Source: Rouxiella silvae | Lineage (GTDB): Bacteria > Pseudomonadota > Gammaproteobacteria > Enterobacterales > Enterobacteriaceae | Length of the DNA: 64,000 bases | Direction of reading: 5' to 3' | NCBI RefSeq assembly: GCF_002093625.1 | Contig: NZ_MRWD01000016.1 | Span: 1 to 64,000, forward strand | In this document: piece after piece, positions 1 through 8,176 of the stretch | How the letters are laid out: each line of letters begins with the position of its first letter | Numbering within the stretch: the first letter of the stretch is position 1 | Position numbers and translations under genes: made by a program | Notes under the pieces: generated by a model | Database searches by the model: none | Told to the model about the DNA's origin: nothing | Seen by the model: only the letters and a program-made list of their open reading frames with translations

Positions 1-24
1 TTTCACTTATTTACTCGGTCATTA

Positions 25-38
25 AACTTATATAAGTT
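25..38. promoter_or_regulatory. Perfect 14-bp palindrome upstream of ydgH
   Basis: AACTTATATAAGTT reads the same on both strands. It lies about 165 bp before the ydgH start, in an AT-rich stretch with no gene. It could be an operator, but no regulator is known from the sequence. Confidence 0.3.
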
Positions 39-81
39 ATTGGTGGAAAATAAAGTGACCCAGGTAGCGATTAACACGTTT

Positions 82-109
82 GAGCGCTTAAAAAATTACT
101 CAAGCGCTC
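82..109. promoter_or_regulatory. 8-bp inverted repeat upstream of ydgH
   Basis: GAGCGCTT (82-89) and AAGCGCTC (102-109) are perfect inverted arms separated by 12 bp, so their centres lie two helical turns apart. That geometry suits a dimeric regulator, or a hairpin in the ydgH leader. Function is inferred from geometry only. Confidence 0.35.
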
Positions 110-202
110 TTGATTATTACATGCAATAATCGGCAGCTAATCTGTTACACATCAATAATTCAGCATGTTTCAACATTACTGCGCAAGGTGAAAGGATTTT
201 TT

Positions 203-1177
203 ATGAAGCAGACGAAAACGATCATCGCATCGGCCGTTGTTTTATTAATCTCGCAATTCTCTGTTTTGTCTGCAGCTCAGGCAGCGGAAGAAATCAGTCC
301 CGGGAAAGCAGCTGCCCTTAAGCCCTTTGATCGCATTGCATTTACTGGTCAATTTAACAACCTGGGTGATGCGTCAGACGAAGCATCAAAACGCGCCGAT
401 AAACTGGGCGCTGACTACTACTATATTCAAGACACCAACAGCGCCAACGACAGTGGCAACTGGCGCGTGGTAGTTGATCTGTTCCATAAGGATGCGCCAA
501 AAGCCGCCCCGGAACCGGTGCTTAACAGCGTGAATGGCGTAAGTGGCGTTAAACAGCTGCCAAAAGAAGTGGCCTTCCAGCTTGAGCCTTTCGATACCGT
601 TACCGTAAGCGGCTTCTTCCGCAGCCAGCCTGACGTGATTGAATCCATTGCCAAAGCGGCGAAAGCCAAAGGCGCTTACTCGTTCTTTATCGTGCGTCAA
701 ATTGATGCCAACAACGGTGGCAATCAGTACGTTACAGCGTTTATCTATAAAAAAGATGCACCGAAACGTGTTACGCAAAGCCCTGATGCGATCCCTTACG
801 ATTCAGACGCAGGCCGTGCAGCGCTGGCCGCGGGGGGTGCCGAAGCCAAGAAAGTTGAAATTCCTGGCGTCGCTTCGTCCTCAAGCCCAAGCCGCAGTGT
901 AGGCTTGTTCTTTGAAACGCAATCGTCTACCGGCAAACGCTACTCCGTGACCCTGCCAGACGGCAGAAAAGTGGAAGAAGTGAATAACGTGACAGCGGCA
1001 CAGATGACGCCGTTTGACTCCGTTACCTTCACCGGTCACTTCAACAGCATGACCGACGTTTCTGAAGAAGTGGCTAAGCGCGCCGCTGATAAGGGTGCGA
1101 AGTTCTACCACGTGACTCGTCAGTGGCAGAACAAAAGTGGCGGTAACCTGACTGTGACCGCTGATCTATTCAAATAA
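203..1177 (+). CDS. ydgH: YdgH, periplasmic protein with three YdgH/BhsA/McbA domains
   Basis: The start is set at the ATG that opens a Sec signal peptide (MKQTKTIIASAVVLL, cleavage near AQA-AEE) rather than at an upstream in-frame codon at 110; AAGG lies just upstream. The 324-residue product matches the usual family length. Three copies of the DUF1471 fold are visible, each with a PFD-x3-(F/V)(T/S)G-x-F core (about residues 45-110, 145-210 and 265-324). In E. coli the protein is periplasmic and lies beside folM, as here. It has been linked to envelope stress and biofilm through BhsA/McbA relatives; its molecular role is unsettled. The stop is followed at once by a strong terminator. Confidence 0.93.
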   Translation: MKQTKTIIASAVVLLISQFSVLSAAQAAEEISPGKAAALKPFDRIAFTGQFNNLGDASDEASKRADKLGADYYYIQDTNSANDSGNWRVVVDLFHKDAPKAAPEPVLNSVNGVSGVKQLPKEVAFQLEPFDTVTVSGFFRSQPDVIESIAKAAKAKGAYSFFIVRQIDANNGGNQYVTAFIYKKDAPKRVTQSPDAIPYDSDAGRAALAAGGAEAKKVEIPGVASSSSPSRSVGLFFETQSSTGKRYSVTLPDGRKVEEVNNVTAAQMTPFDSVTFTGHFNSMTDVSEEVAKRAADKGAKFYHVTRQWQNKSGGNLTVTADLFK

Positions 1178-1202
1178 GACCGAATAGACGCATTAACGAT
1201 CT

Positions 1203-1232
1203 AAAAGGGGCTGATAATAATCAGCCCCTTTT
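1203..1232. terminator. Bidirectional intrinsic terminator after ydgH
   Basis: AAAAGGGGCTGA and TCAGCCCCTTTT form a 12-bp perfect stem around a 6-base loop. It ends in T on the plus strand and, read in reverse, in T on the minus strand. It therefore can serve both ydgH and the convergent gene at 1256-1675. Confidence 0.85.
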
Positions 1233-1255
1233 AATTAGAATTTTTTATCGCAAGA

Positions 1256-1675
1256 TTAATGCTTTGAGGATTGCTCAAGAATTTCTACCGCCAGATGCTC
1301 ATCATTTTGCGTCAATTTCAGCGGATGTCTGCATTCTTTTTCAATGGCGGTAAGCTGTTCTTCAGTCAGGGAGTAAGGCAAATGGATATCTATACTGTAC
1401 ATGCTCTGCTGCTGGGCCAGTTCAATTAGGCGTACGATGTTGATTTCGTCACTCACTTGGGTAGAAACGACCTGTAACGCCAGTGCGTTAAGTTTGTCCT
1501 GATTGGACTTTTCTTGGGTGGTGCGTGACCTCAACACCATGCCAAAAAAGGGCAATACGCCGTAGATAGCATCGAGAAAACTCCATTGTTTCTTGCACGA
1601 TGCAGACAGGTATTCCATATAATCGAACGACGCTTTTTCACTGCGCACATCGGGTGCCAGGCGACTATCAGCCAT
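1256..1675 (-). CDS. Uncharacterised 139-residue protein
   Basis: I do not recognise this protein. An in-frame ATG exists at 1771, but the codon at 1675 (MADSRLAPDV) has AAGAGGA six bases ahead and is the more likely start. The product has one central hydrophobic stretch (FLDAIYGVLPFFGMVL), too short and isolated to be confidently called a membrane span, and a charged C-terminal half containing LTEEQLTAIEKE. No signal peptide is present. It sits between ydgH and folM, where E. coli has ydgI. Divergent transcription from folM runs across three AT-rich repeats. Homology search and a structure prediction would be needed to propose a role. Confidence 0.6.
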   Translation of the reverse strand: MADSRLAPDVRSEKASFDYMEYLSASCKKQWSFLDAIYGVLPFFGMVLRSRTTQEKSNQDKLNALALQVVSTQVSDEINIVRLIELAQQQSMYSIDIHLPYSLTEEQLTAIEKECRHPLKLTQNDEHLAVEILEQSSKH

Positions 1676-1772
1676 CTCCATTCCTCTTTGGGCCAGTGCT
1701 AACCCTTCTAACCACGTTAGAAAAGACCTTACTTTTTGAAGATAATGTTTTGAAACGAGAAACACAATCATC

Positions 1773-1830
1773 TATATAATGGCATAGCTTTATATAATTA
1801 CATAGTTTGCCCTATATAATGACATAGTTT
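1773..1830. repeat. Three 18-bp AT-rich direct repeats in the folM divergent promoter
   Basis: TATATAATGGCATAGCTT (1773-1790), TATATAATTACATAGTTT (1791-1808) and TATATAATGACATAGTTT (1813-1830) follow each other, the first two abutting and the third after GCCC. Each contains a TATAAT-like hexamer. They fill the gap between the unknown minus-strand gene and folM. They may be iterated binding sites or overlapping promoters. Confidence 0.7.
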
Positions 1831-1864
1831 ATTGATACTTTGCCAGAGAGTTCAGGAGCTTTAC

Positions 1865-2590
1865 TTGACCGAATTAACCCCTGCTGCGCCGGTGCTTATC
1901 ACCGGTGGAGCAAAGAGAATTGGACTGGCGCTGGCCGAGTCATTGCTACAGCAAAATATTCCGGTGATTGTTAGCTATCGCCATCCTTACCCTGCGCTCG
2001 ATAGCCTGAGGGAGAAAGGTGCCTGCTGTATTCAGGCCGACTTCTCTGACAACGCCGGCATTTTGGCATTCGCTGAAAAAGTGAGAGCCAAAACCAGCAA
2101 GCTGCGCGGCATTATTCATAATGCAAGTGCATGGGTAGCCGAATCCCCAGAAACGCCCCCGCAGGATACGATGGCAATGATGCTGCAAATACACGTCTAT
2201 GCGCCTTATTTGCTCAACATCGAGCTTGAGGAGTGTCTTCGCGGTCAGGGTACGGCGGGGGCAGATATCATTCATATTACTGATTTTGTTGTCGAAAAAG
2301 GCAGTAAAAAACATATTGCTTACTCGGCGAGTAAGGCTGCGCTCGATAACATGACCCTGTCTTTCGCACGAAAGCTGGCCCCTGAGGTCAAAGTTAATTC
2401 GATTGCTCCGGCGCTCATATTGTTTAATCCCGACGATGACGCCGAGTATCGTGAACACGCCTTAAATAAGTCATTGATGAAAATAGAACCGGGTGAAGGC
2501 GAAATTGTGGCCCTGGTTGATTATATCCTGCGCAGTAACTATGTGACCGGCAGAACACACTGTGTCGACGGTGGCAGAAGACTGCGTTAA
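1865..2590 (+). CDS. folM: FolM, dihydromonapterin reductase / alternative dihydrofolate reductase
   Basis: Short-chain dehydrogenase that reduces dihydromonapterin, and weakly dihydrofolate, with NADPH. The TTG at 1865 is chosen as the start because CAGGAG lies eight bases before it and it gives 241 residues, the length of E. coli FolM; a further in-frame TTG at 1832 lacks such a site. The Rossmann motif TGGAKRIG is near residue 14 (the TGxxxxIG pattern) and the catalytic YSASK near residue 155. The position next to rstA agrees with the E. coli arrangement ydgH-folM-rstAB. Confidence 0.92.
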   Translation: MTELTPAAPVLITGGAKRIGLALAESLLQQNIPVIVSYRHPYPALDSLREKGACCIQADFSDNAGILAFAEKVRAKTSKLRGIIHNASAWVAESPETPPQDTMAMMLQIHVYAPYLLNIELEECLRGQGTAGADIIHITDFVVEKGSKKHIAYSASKAALDNMTLSFARKLAPEVKVNSIAPALILFNPDDDAEYREHALNKSLMKIEPGEGEIVALVDYILRSNYVTGRTHCVDGGRRLR

Positions 2591-2674
2591 TGTAGACTTT
2601 TCCCCAAGGGAACATAGCGCTGATGCCCCGCTCGCGCTATGCTGAGATCCGATTTTCACGTTAACAGCAAACCC

Positions 2675-3406
2675 ATGAATAAAATCGTTTTTGTAGAAGA
2701 TGACGCCGAGGTTGGTAAGCTTATCGCCGCCTATTTGGGTAAGCATGACATTGAGGTTCTGGTTGAACCTCGTGGCGACACCGCTCAGGCAAGAATCGAG
2801 CTTGAAGTGCCTGATTTGGTGTTACTTGACATCATGTTACCCGGTAAAGACGGCATGACGCTTTGTCGTGACCTGCGTCCGGCCTACGACGGCCCTATCG
2901 TATTGCTGACCTCCCTGGACAGCGATATGAATCATATTCTGTCGCTCGAAATGGGCGCCAATGACTATATTCTTAAAACGACGCCACCCGCCGTGCTGCT
3001 GGCGCGCCTGCGCCTGCACCTTCGTCAGCGTCCAACCAGTCAGGTTGAGCCAGAAAAGACCGGTAAGCCGATTCAAAAAGGCAACGCCCTGCACTTCGGT
3101 CAGCTGTGTATTGACCCCGTCAACCGCGAAGTGACGCTGGGTGATGAAACCATTACCCTCTCAACCTCCGACTTCGACTTGCTGTGGGAATTGGCAACTC
3201 ACGCGGGGCGAATTATGGACCGTGAGGCGCTGCTGCTTAACCTACGCGGAGTGAGCTACGACGGGCTGGATCGCAGTATCGACGTCGCTATTTCACGCCT
3301 GCGCCGCAAACTTTATGACAACGCCCTCGAGCCTTTTCGTATCAAGACCGTGCGCAACAAAGGCTATTTGTTTGCCCCTAATGCCTGGGAGTCTGTGCGG
3401 GAATGA
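2675..3406 (+). CDS. rstA: RstA, response regulator of the OmpR/PhoB family
   Basis: Transcription factor of the RstB-RstA two-component system. The ATG at 2675 (MNKIVFVEDD) gives 243 residues, close to the usual 239, and is preferred to the in-frame ATG at 2639. The receiver domain (1-115) shows the acidic pocket at D9-D10, phospho-acceptor D52 and K101. A winged-helix DNA-binding domain (about 140-235) ends in the typical RTVRNKGYLF-type hairpin. The stop overlaps the rstB start by 4 bp (ATGA). A match to the known RstA box is present upstream of asr at 6521-6534, so a known regulon member lies 3 kb away. Confidence 0.95.
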   Translation: MNKIVFVEDDAEVGKLIAAYLGKHDIEVLVEPRGDTAQARIELEVPDLVLLDIMLPGKDGMTLCRDLRPAYDGPIVLLTSLDSDMNHILSLEMGANDYILKTTPPAVLLARLRLHLRQRPTSQVEPEKTGKPIQKGNALHFGQLCIDPVNREVTLGDETITLSTSDFDLLWELATHAGRIMDREALLLNLRGVSYDGLDRSIDVAISRLRRKLYDNALEPFRIKTVRNKGYLFAPNAWESVRE

Positions 3407-4707
3407 GAAAACTTTTTGTTCAGTTCTTCCTGCTACTGCTGGTGTGTTTTTTGGTTATGGCGATGCTGGTTGGACTGGTCTACAAAGTGACCGCGGAACG
3501 CACCGGTCGCCAGTCGATGAACGACCTGATGAAAAGCTCACTCTATTTAATGCGCAGTGAGCTGCGTGAAATTCCGATCAAGGACTGGAACAAAACCATC
3601 AGCACGCTTGAGTTGAATCTCTCATTCAAGTTGCACATTGAGCCATTAGGCAAGCGTAAACTGAGCCCGGCGCTGAATGATCAACTGCGCGACGGCGAAA
3701 TTGTTGCTCTCGACAGTGAATACACTTTTATACAGCGCGTTCCGCGCAGTAATTATGTGTTGGTGGTCGGCCCCATCCCTTATCTGTTTTATATGCACGA
3801 AATGCGGCTGCTCGATTTGGGACTGCTTATTTTTATTGGCCTGTCATTGGCTCTGCCGGTATTTTTATGGATGCGCCCCCACTGGCAGGACCTGCTTAAG
3901 CTTGAGAACTCTGCCCAGCGGCTCGGCAACGGGTATTTGGACGAGCGAACCAACTTTGATTCGACCTCAAGCCTTAACCGGCTGGGTATCGCCTTTAACC
4001 AAATGGCCGACAATATTAATACCTTGATTGCCAGCAAGAAACAGCTAATCGACGGTATCGCCCACGAACTGCGGACGCCGTTGGTGCGCCTGCGCTATCG
4101 GTTGGCAATCAGTGAAAATATTCCCGAGGCCGAACAGCAGGCCATTAATCGCGACATTGGTCAGCTAGAGTCGCTTATTGATGAACTGCTGACCTACGCC
4201 CGTCTGGATCGCCCACAGGTGGCACTGCATTTAACTAAAATCAATCTGCCAGAATGGATTGAAGACAAAGCGGACGATTTCCGGCTGGTAAATACCGAAC
4301 ATGAAATTGAACTCAACGTCACCAAAGCGGCAGACTTTGGCGGCGTAGACCTACGCTTAATGGAGCGGGTACTCGACAATCTGGTCAACAACGCCCAGCG
4401 TTACGCCAACGCAAAACTGCGCATCAGCCTGTGGCAGGAGGGAGAAGAAGCCAGCCTACAGGTTGAGGACGACGGGCCGGGCATTCCGCCGGAAGAACGG
4501 TTGCGAATATTCGAACCCTTTGTACGCCTTGATCCAAGCCGTGACCGCGCAACCGGCGGCTGTGGGCTCGGACTGGCCATCGTTCACTCAATTGCGGTGG
4601 CTTACCAGGGACGCGTTATGGTCGATAGCAGCCCACTTGGCGGCGCCAGCATTCGCTTTAGCTGGCCGATTAAACCGGCCTTCAATCTTGCAATAGAACC
4701 ACAATAA
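3403..4707 (+). CDS. rstB: RstB, sensor histidine kinase
   Basis: Inner-membrane partner kinase of RstA. Two membrane spans (about residues 7-30 and 133-153) bracket a periplasmic domain of about 100 residues. A HAMP region follows, then the phospho-acceptor motif AHELRTPLVRLRYRL with H221, an N box (DNLVNNAQRYA) and G boxes (DDGPGIP, GCGLGLAI). The length of 434 residues is normal. It is translationally coupled to rstA. In E. coli the next gene is tus; here the next gene is a carboxypeptidase. Confidence 0.95.
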   Translation: MRKLFVQFFLLLLVCFLVMAMLVGLVYKVTAERTGRQSMNDLMKSSLYLMRSELREIPIKDWNKTISTLELNLSFKLHIEPLGKRKLSPALNDQLRDGEIVALDSEYTFIQRVPRSNYVLVVGPIPYLFYMHEMRLLDLGLLIFIGLSLALPVFLWMRPHWQDLLKLENSAQRLGNGYLDERTNFDSTSSLNRLGIAFNQMADNINTLIASKKQLIDGIAHELRTPLVRLRYRLAISENIPEAEQQAINRDIGQLESLIDELLTYARLDRPQVALHLTKINLPEWIEDKADDFRLVNTEHEIELNVTKAADFGGVDLRLMERVLDNLVNNAQRYANAKLRISLWQEGEEASLQVEDDGPGIPPEERLRIFEPFVRLDPSRDRATGGCGLGLAIVHSIAVAYQGRVMVDSSPLGGASIRFSWPIKPAFNLAIEPQ

Positions 4708-4717
4708 TCGTGCCTGC

Positions 4718-4740
4718 GCGGGGCCTTTCTTTCGCCCCGC
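4718..4740 (+). terminator. Stem-loop after rstB, possible terminator
   Basis: GCGGGGC and GCCCCGC form a perfect 7-bp stem around a 9-base loop directly after rstB. The T-rich stretch that follows is interrupted (tattcatattattttt), so termination may be partial. Confidence 0.5.
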
Positions 4741-4773
4741 TATTCATATTATTTTTAAAGTACGGAGTTCACC

Positions 4774-6255
4774 ATGACGACAGCTTATTCACAGTTACGC
4801 GCAACGTTTACCCGTTTGTCGCGTTTCAGCCATCTTTCGTCCATCGCTGGATGGGACATGCAGACTATGATGCCACCGGAAGGCAGCAAAGCACGTTCTG
4901 AAGCCTTGGCTGAACTGAGTGTACTCCAGCACCAAATTCTGACGGCGGCTAAAGTCGGCGAGTGGCTGGAGCAGGCCAAGCAGGAAGATCTTAATGACGT
5001 TGAGCAGTCCAATCTGCGTGAAATGGCGCGCCAGTATCAACATTCAGCCCTGCTGCCAGAAAGCTTGGTCGAAGCAAAATCATTGGCCGGGGCACGCTGT
5101 GAGCACGCGTGGCGTCGCCAACGTCCGGCGAACGACTGGGAAGGGTTTGTCGATAACCTGCGCGAAGTCGTCAAACTAAGCCGTCAGGAAGCCACGTTAC
5201 GTTCAGAGGCTGCCGGCATTAGTCGTTACGATTCGCTGCTGGACCTGTACGAACCGGGCATGACGGCCGGCAAGCTTGACGTTATTTTTGGTGATTTAAA
5301 AACCTGGCTGCCGCAGCTGCTGCAGAAGGTCGTTGAAAAGCAAAAGTCTATTCAGTTTGTACAGCCGCAGGGCCCCTTTGATATCAGCAAGCAGAAAGAG
5401 CTGGGGCTGAGCGTAATGAAACGCCTAGGCTTTAACTTTGATGCAGGGCGTCTCGACATCAGCGCGCACCCTTTCTGTGGCGGCGTACCGCAGGATGTAC
5501 GCATCACCACCCGTTACAGTCAGGACGAATTCATTACTGCCATGATGGGCGTTATCCATGAAACTGGCCATGCGCGCTACGAGCAAAATTTGCCTAAAGA
5601 GTGGCTGGGTCAGCCGGTTTCCAATGCACGTTCAATGGGCGTTCACGAATCTCAAAGCCTGCTGTTTGAAATGCAATTGGGCTGTAGTGAAGTCTTCCTA
5701 AAGTCGGTTTATCCCCTGGTGGTGGAACAGTTTGGACAACGCGAAGGTCTGAGTGAACAAGGTTTCATTAACCTCAACCAACGCGTAGAGCCAGGGCTTA
5801 TTCGCGTGGATGCCGACGAAGTCAGCTATCCAGCGCATATTATTTTGCGTTACGAAATTGAGCAGGCATTGATTGAGGGAGAAATTGAAGTTGAAGATAT
5901 CCCGGCGCTGTGGAACAGCAAGATGCAGCAGTATCTTGGTTTAAACACCGTGGGCAATTATACCAACGGCTGTATGCAGGATATTCACTGGACCGACGGT
6001 GGCTTTGGTTATTTCCCAACCTACACTCTGGGTGCGATGTATGCGGCGCAACTGTTCCAAACGGCCAATAAAGCAATTCCAACGCTGCAAGAAGATATTT
6101 CTCGCGGTGATTTGACGGCCCTGTTCCAATGGTTAAATCAAAACATCTGGCAGCACGGCAGCCGTTTTTCAACCGATCAGTTGATGACCAATGCCACCGG
6201 CGAAACACTGAATACCGACTATTTCCGTAAGCATCTTGAAACTCGTTATCTGTAA
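4774..6255 (+). CDS. M32-family carboxypeptidase (carboxypeptidase Taq type)
   Basis: Cytoplasmic zinc metallocarboxypeptidase that removes C-terminal amino acids from peptides. The 493-residue length fits the family. The zinc motif HEXXH is H262-E263-T-G-H266, followed by the family markers MGVHESQSLLFE and an RVDADEVSYPAHIILRYE segment. No signal peptide is present. AAGTACGGAG stands before the ATG. It occupies the place after rstB that tus holds in E. coli; it appears to be a single-gene unit. Confidence 0.93.
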   Translation: MTTAYSQLRATFTRLSRFSHLSSIAGWDMQTMMPPEGSKARSEALAELSVLQHQILTAAKVGEWLEQAKQEDLNDVEQSNLREMARQYQHSALLPESLVEAKSLAGARCEHAWRRQRPANDWEGFVDNLREVVKLSRQEATLRSEAAGISRYDSLLDLYEPGMTAGKLDVIFGDLKTWLPQLLQKVVEKQKSIQFVQPQGPFDISKQKELGLSVMKRLGFNFDAGRLDISAHPFCGGVPQDVRITTRYSQDEFITAMMGVIHETGHARYEQNLPKEWLGQPVSNARSMGVHESQSLLFEMQLGCSEVFLKSVYPLVVEQFGQREGLSEQGFINLNQRVEPGLIRVDADEVSYPAHIILRYEIEQALIEGEIEVEDIPALWNSKMQQYLGLNTVGNYTNGCMQDIHWTDGGFGYFPTYTLGAMYAAQLFQTANKAIPTLQEDISRGDLTALFQWLNQNIWQHGSRFSTDQLMTNATGETLNTDYFRKHLETRYL

Positions 6256-6427
6256 TTTCCGCTCAAAGTGAAACATTATTATTAATTAAAACGCATTCCT
6301 CAGGTCTTTTCATCTAGGGCCTGAGGGATTGCCCGCCCTTTTCTGCAGAATATTCTTAATTCCCCGTCACAGATCCCGCTCAATTACAGACATTTAGAGG
6401 CTTTCAGAGACCCTGAGTCACTGAATT
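6256..6427. other. Non-coding stretch between the carboxypeptidase gene and the Ter site
   Basis: No gene is seen. CCTCAGG (6298-6304) and CCTGAGG (6320-6326) are inverted and could form a stem-loop after the carboxypeptidase gene, but there is no T-run. The remainder of the 384-bp gap holds the Ter site and the asr promoter, listed separately. Confidence 0.5.
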
Positions 6428-6450
6428 AATCAGTATGTTGTAACTAAAGC
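6428..6450 (+). other. Replication terminator site (Ter), Tus-binding
   Basis: The core AGTATGTTGTAACTAAAG (6432-6449) is identical to the E. coli TerB core as I know it. Across 23 bp I count only two differences, at the fourth and last positions. Tus bound here would arrest replication forks in one direction. The conserved G:C pair that forms the lock is at the left end, so forks moving rightward in this window should be stopped and leftward forks should pass (orientation inferred from TerB). In E. coli TerB lies beside tus, next to rstB; tus is not in this window. Confidence 0.88.
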
Positions 6451-6520
6451 TTGTACATTCAATGTAACACCCTGACTCAAAACAACCTAACACAATGAAT
6501 AATAATAAATAATTGATTTG

Positions 6521-6534
6521 TACATACCGTTACA
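6521..6534 (+). promoter_or_regulatory. RstA box in the asr promoter
   Basis: TACATACCGTTACA matches the published RstA consensus TACATNTNGTTACA at 11 of 12 specified positions. It lies 105 bp before the asr start codon and about 45 bp before a possible -10 (TATTCT at 6580-6585). RstA is known to activate asr in E. coli under acid conditions, and rstAB are nearby. Confidence 0.75.
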
Positions 6535-6639
6535 CGCCGAAACCAATCACTCACGGACAGCGAACACTAACAAGCCTAGTATTCTCCTACCGGCCCCGCA
6601 GTGGGGTGGATACATAAATTAAATTCTGAGGAATTAACG

Positions 6640-6951
6640 ATGAAAAAAGTATTAGCTCTGGTAATTGCCGCTGCAATGGGCCTGTCTTCTGCAGCATTCG
6701 CCGCTGAAACTACTGCTGCTCCAGCTGCTGCTGCAACCACCACAACTACTGCTGCCCCTGCTGCAAAAGCTCAGGCTGCTAAAAAACATGTTAAGAAACA
6801 CGCTACCAAGAAGAAAGTTGCACAGAAAGCGCAGGCTGCTAAAAAACACGTGAAAAAACACGCTGCTAAGAAGCCAGTTGCTCAGAAAGCGCAGGCTGCT
6901 AAAAAACACGTGAAAAAACACGCTAAAAAAGCTGCTCCAGCAGCTAAGTAA
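6640..6951 (+). CDS. asr: Asr, acid-shock protein
   Basis: Secreted, highly basic protein induced by external acidity; it is thought to protect periplasmic proteins as a disordered chaperone or proton sponge. The ATG at 6640 follows GAGGA and opens a signal peptide ([15 protein letters not shown], cleavage at AFA-AET). A low-complexity Ala/Thr segment follows, then three copies of a 20-residue basic unit ([11 protein letters not shown] with KK and VAQKA). The DNA period is exactly 60 bp from 6769, the last copy being partial. Length is 103 residues, like other Asr proteins. Regulation by RstA is supported by the upstream box. Confidence 0.95.
   Translation: MKKVLALVIAAAMGLSSAAFAAETTAAPAAAATTTTTAAPAAKAQAAKKHVKKHATKKKVAQKAQAAKKHVKKHAAKKPVAQKAQAAKKHVKKHAKKAAPAAK
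6769..6948 (+). repeat. 60-bp tandem repeat inside asr
   Basis: CAGGCTGCTAAAAAACA recurs at 60-bp intervals (about 6772, 6832 and 6892), encoding the [11 protein letters not shown] units. Copies two and three are nearly identical, so unit number may vary between strains. Confidence 0.85.
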
Positions 6952-7000
6952 TAAGTCTTTGTGAGCAACTCGTCTCACCATTATCAAGACTGATTATTTG

Positions 7001-7026
7001 ACACCCGGTTCGCCGGGTGTTTTTTT
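7001..7026 (+). terminator. Intrinsic terminator of asr
   Basis: ACACCCGG and CCGGGTGT form an 8-bp stem with a stable TTCG loop, followed by at least six T. It is a textbook intrinsic terminator. Confidence 0.95.
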
Positions 7027-7099
7027 CTCCGGCCTACGTACCCTACGTTCCAAATAGACGGGTATTATCAACCAGGCAATCTTGAGGTATTGATGGACG

Positions 7100-7180
7100 A
7101 TGCTGCGACGCTACCTGTTCGAAATCACCCTGAGTTCTCTGATTCTGCTGGGCCTGATTACGTTATTCTTCTATTTCTAG
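7100..7180 (+). CDS. ydgU: YdgU-like 26-residue membrane protein
   Basis: The ATG at 7100 encodes MLRRYLFEITLSSL, then a hydrophobic run ending FFYF. An RRYxFE start plus a single membrane span matches E. coli YdgU, which is also a tiny membrane protein encoded between asr and ydgD. GAGG lies 12 bases upstream, which is a weak site. An overlapping ATG at 7093 opens a different frame without membrane character and is rejected. The function is unknown in E. coli too. Confidence 0.65.
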   Translation: MLRRYLFEITLSSLILLGLITLFFYF

Positions 7181-7330
7181 ACTGCAACGTAATATATCAG
7201 AACGCATAATCAGCCAACCTCGTACATTTGATTTATCTAAACCTCCTATTATCTGAAAGCTATTACCAGCTATAATCAACATCTTAATAATTGGCTCCCG
7301 GTCAATCCCCGCACTTAAGGTCAAAACGAT

Positions 7331-8176
7331 ATGCGCATAGCTTTACCGCTTGTCTTGTGCTTTTTCTGCTTCGCCCTTCCTGCTCATGCCGACTCTACCG
7401 ACTCGGATAGCGATTCAGACACAATAAGCCTTAAAGAAAAAACTGCCCTTTTTTTTGGCCAGGATCATCGTACGCACGTTAGTGAAGTTAAAAGCTGGCC
7501 GTGGCAAGCGATAGGTCAAATTGAAACTGCCAGCGGTAACCTTTGCACCGCCACGCTCATCTCGGAACATTTGGTTCTAACCGCAGGACACTGCGTGCTG
7601 GCGCCGCCGGGTAAAATCGACAAAGTGATTGCCCTACGCTTTATCTCGCAACATCAAAAATGGCGCTACCAGATAACTAAGCTACAAACGCTGGTTGACC
7701 CGGCGTTGGGAAAGAAACTGAAAGCCGACGGCGAGGGTTGGATTGTGCCACCACAGGCCGCGTCTTATGATTTTGCCCTAGTGCGCATTACCGATGAAAA
7801 ACAAAAACTGCCTATTAAGCCACTTCCCCTGTGGGAAGGCACGCGTGACGAACTCACCGCCGCCTTAAAAGCCAACGATCGCAAGGTTACACAGGCGGGC
7901 TATCCTGAAGATCATCTCGACGATTTGTATAGTCATCAGGACTGTTTAATTACGGGATGGGCTCAGCCGGGCGTCATGTCGCATCGTTGCGATACCCTGC
8001 CGGGCGACAGCGGTTCACCGCTGTTGCTGAAACAAAACGGTAAATGGACGTTGATTGGGATCCAAAGTTCGGCACCCGCCGCGCAGGACCGTTATTTAGC
8101 GGATAATCGTGCCCTGGCCGTTCCGGCAATCAGGGCAGCGTTGGTTGAATTAAGTGGCCACCAGCTGGCTAATTAA
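7331..8176 (+). CDS. ydgD: YdgD, trypsin-like periplasmic serine protease
   Basis: A signal peptide (cleavage near AHA-DST) precedes a Ser/Asp-rich linker (residues 22-31) and an S1 peptidase domain. The catalytic triad is visible as H87 in LTAGHC, D147 in YDFALV and S227 in GDSGSP, so the enzyme should be active. Cysteines flank the triad motifs and can form disulfides. Length is 281 residues against about 273 in E. coli. Substrate is unknown. The stop codon overlaps the convergent hrpA stop by 4 bp within a hairpin. Confidence 0.92.
   Translation: MRIALPLVLCFFCFALPAHADSTDSDSDSDTISLKEKTALFFGQDHRTHVSEVKSWPWQAIGQIETASGNLCTATLISEHLVLTAGHCVLAPPGKIDKVIALRFISQHQKWRYQITKLQTLVDPALGKKLKADGEGWIVPPQAASYDFALVRITDEKQKLPIKPLPLWEGTRDELTAALKANDRKVTQAGYPEDHLDDLYSHQDCLITGWAQPGVMSHRCDTLPGDSGSPLLLKQNGKWTLIGIQSSAPAAQDRYLADNRALAVPAIRAALVELSGHQLAN

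Noticed and set aside
386-778. Long antisense frames inside ydgH, hrpA, ydbH, topB and sppA
   Set aside because: They lie wholly inside well-supported genes on the other strand and have no ribosome binding sites or domains.
7093-7204. Alternative frame starting at 7093 overlapping ydgU
   Set aside because: It has a better-placed GAGG but no membrane character or similarity; the YdgU frame fits the conserved gene.
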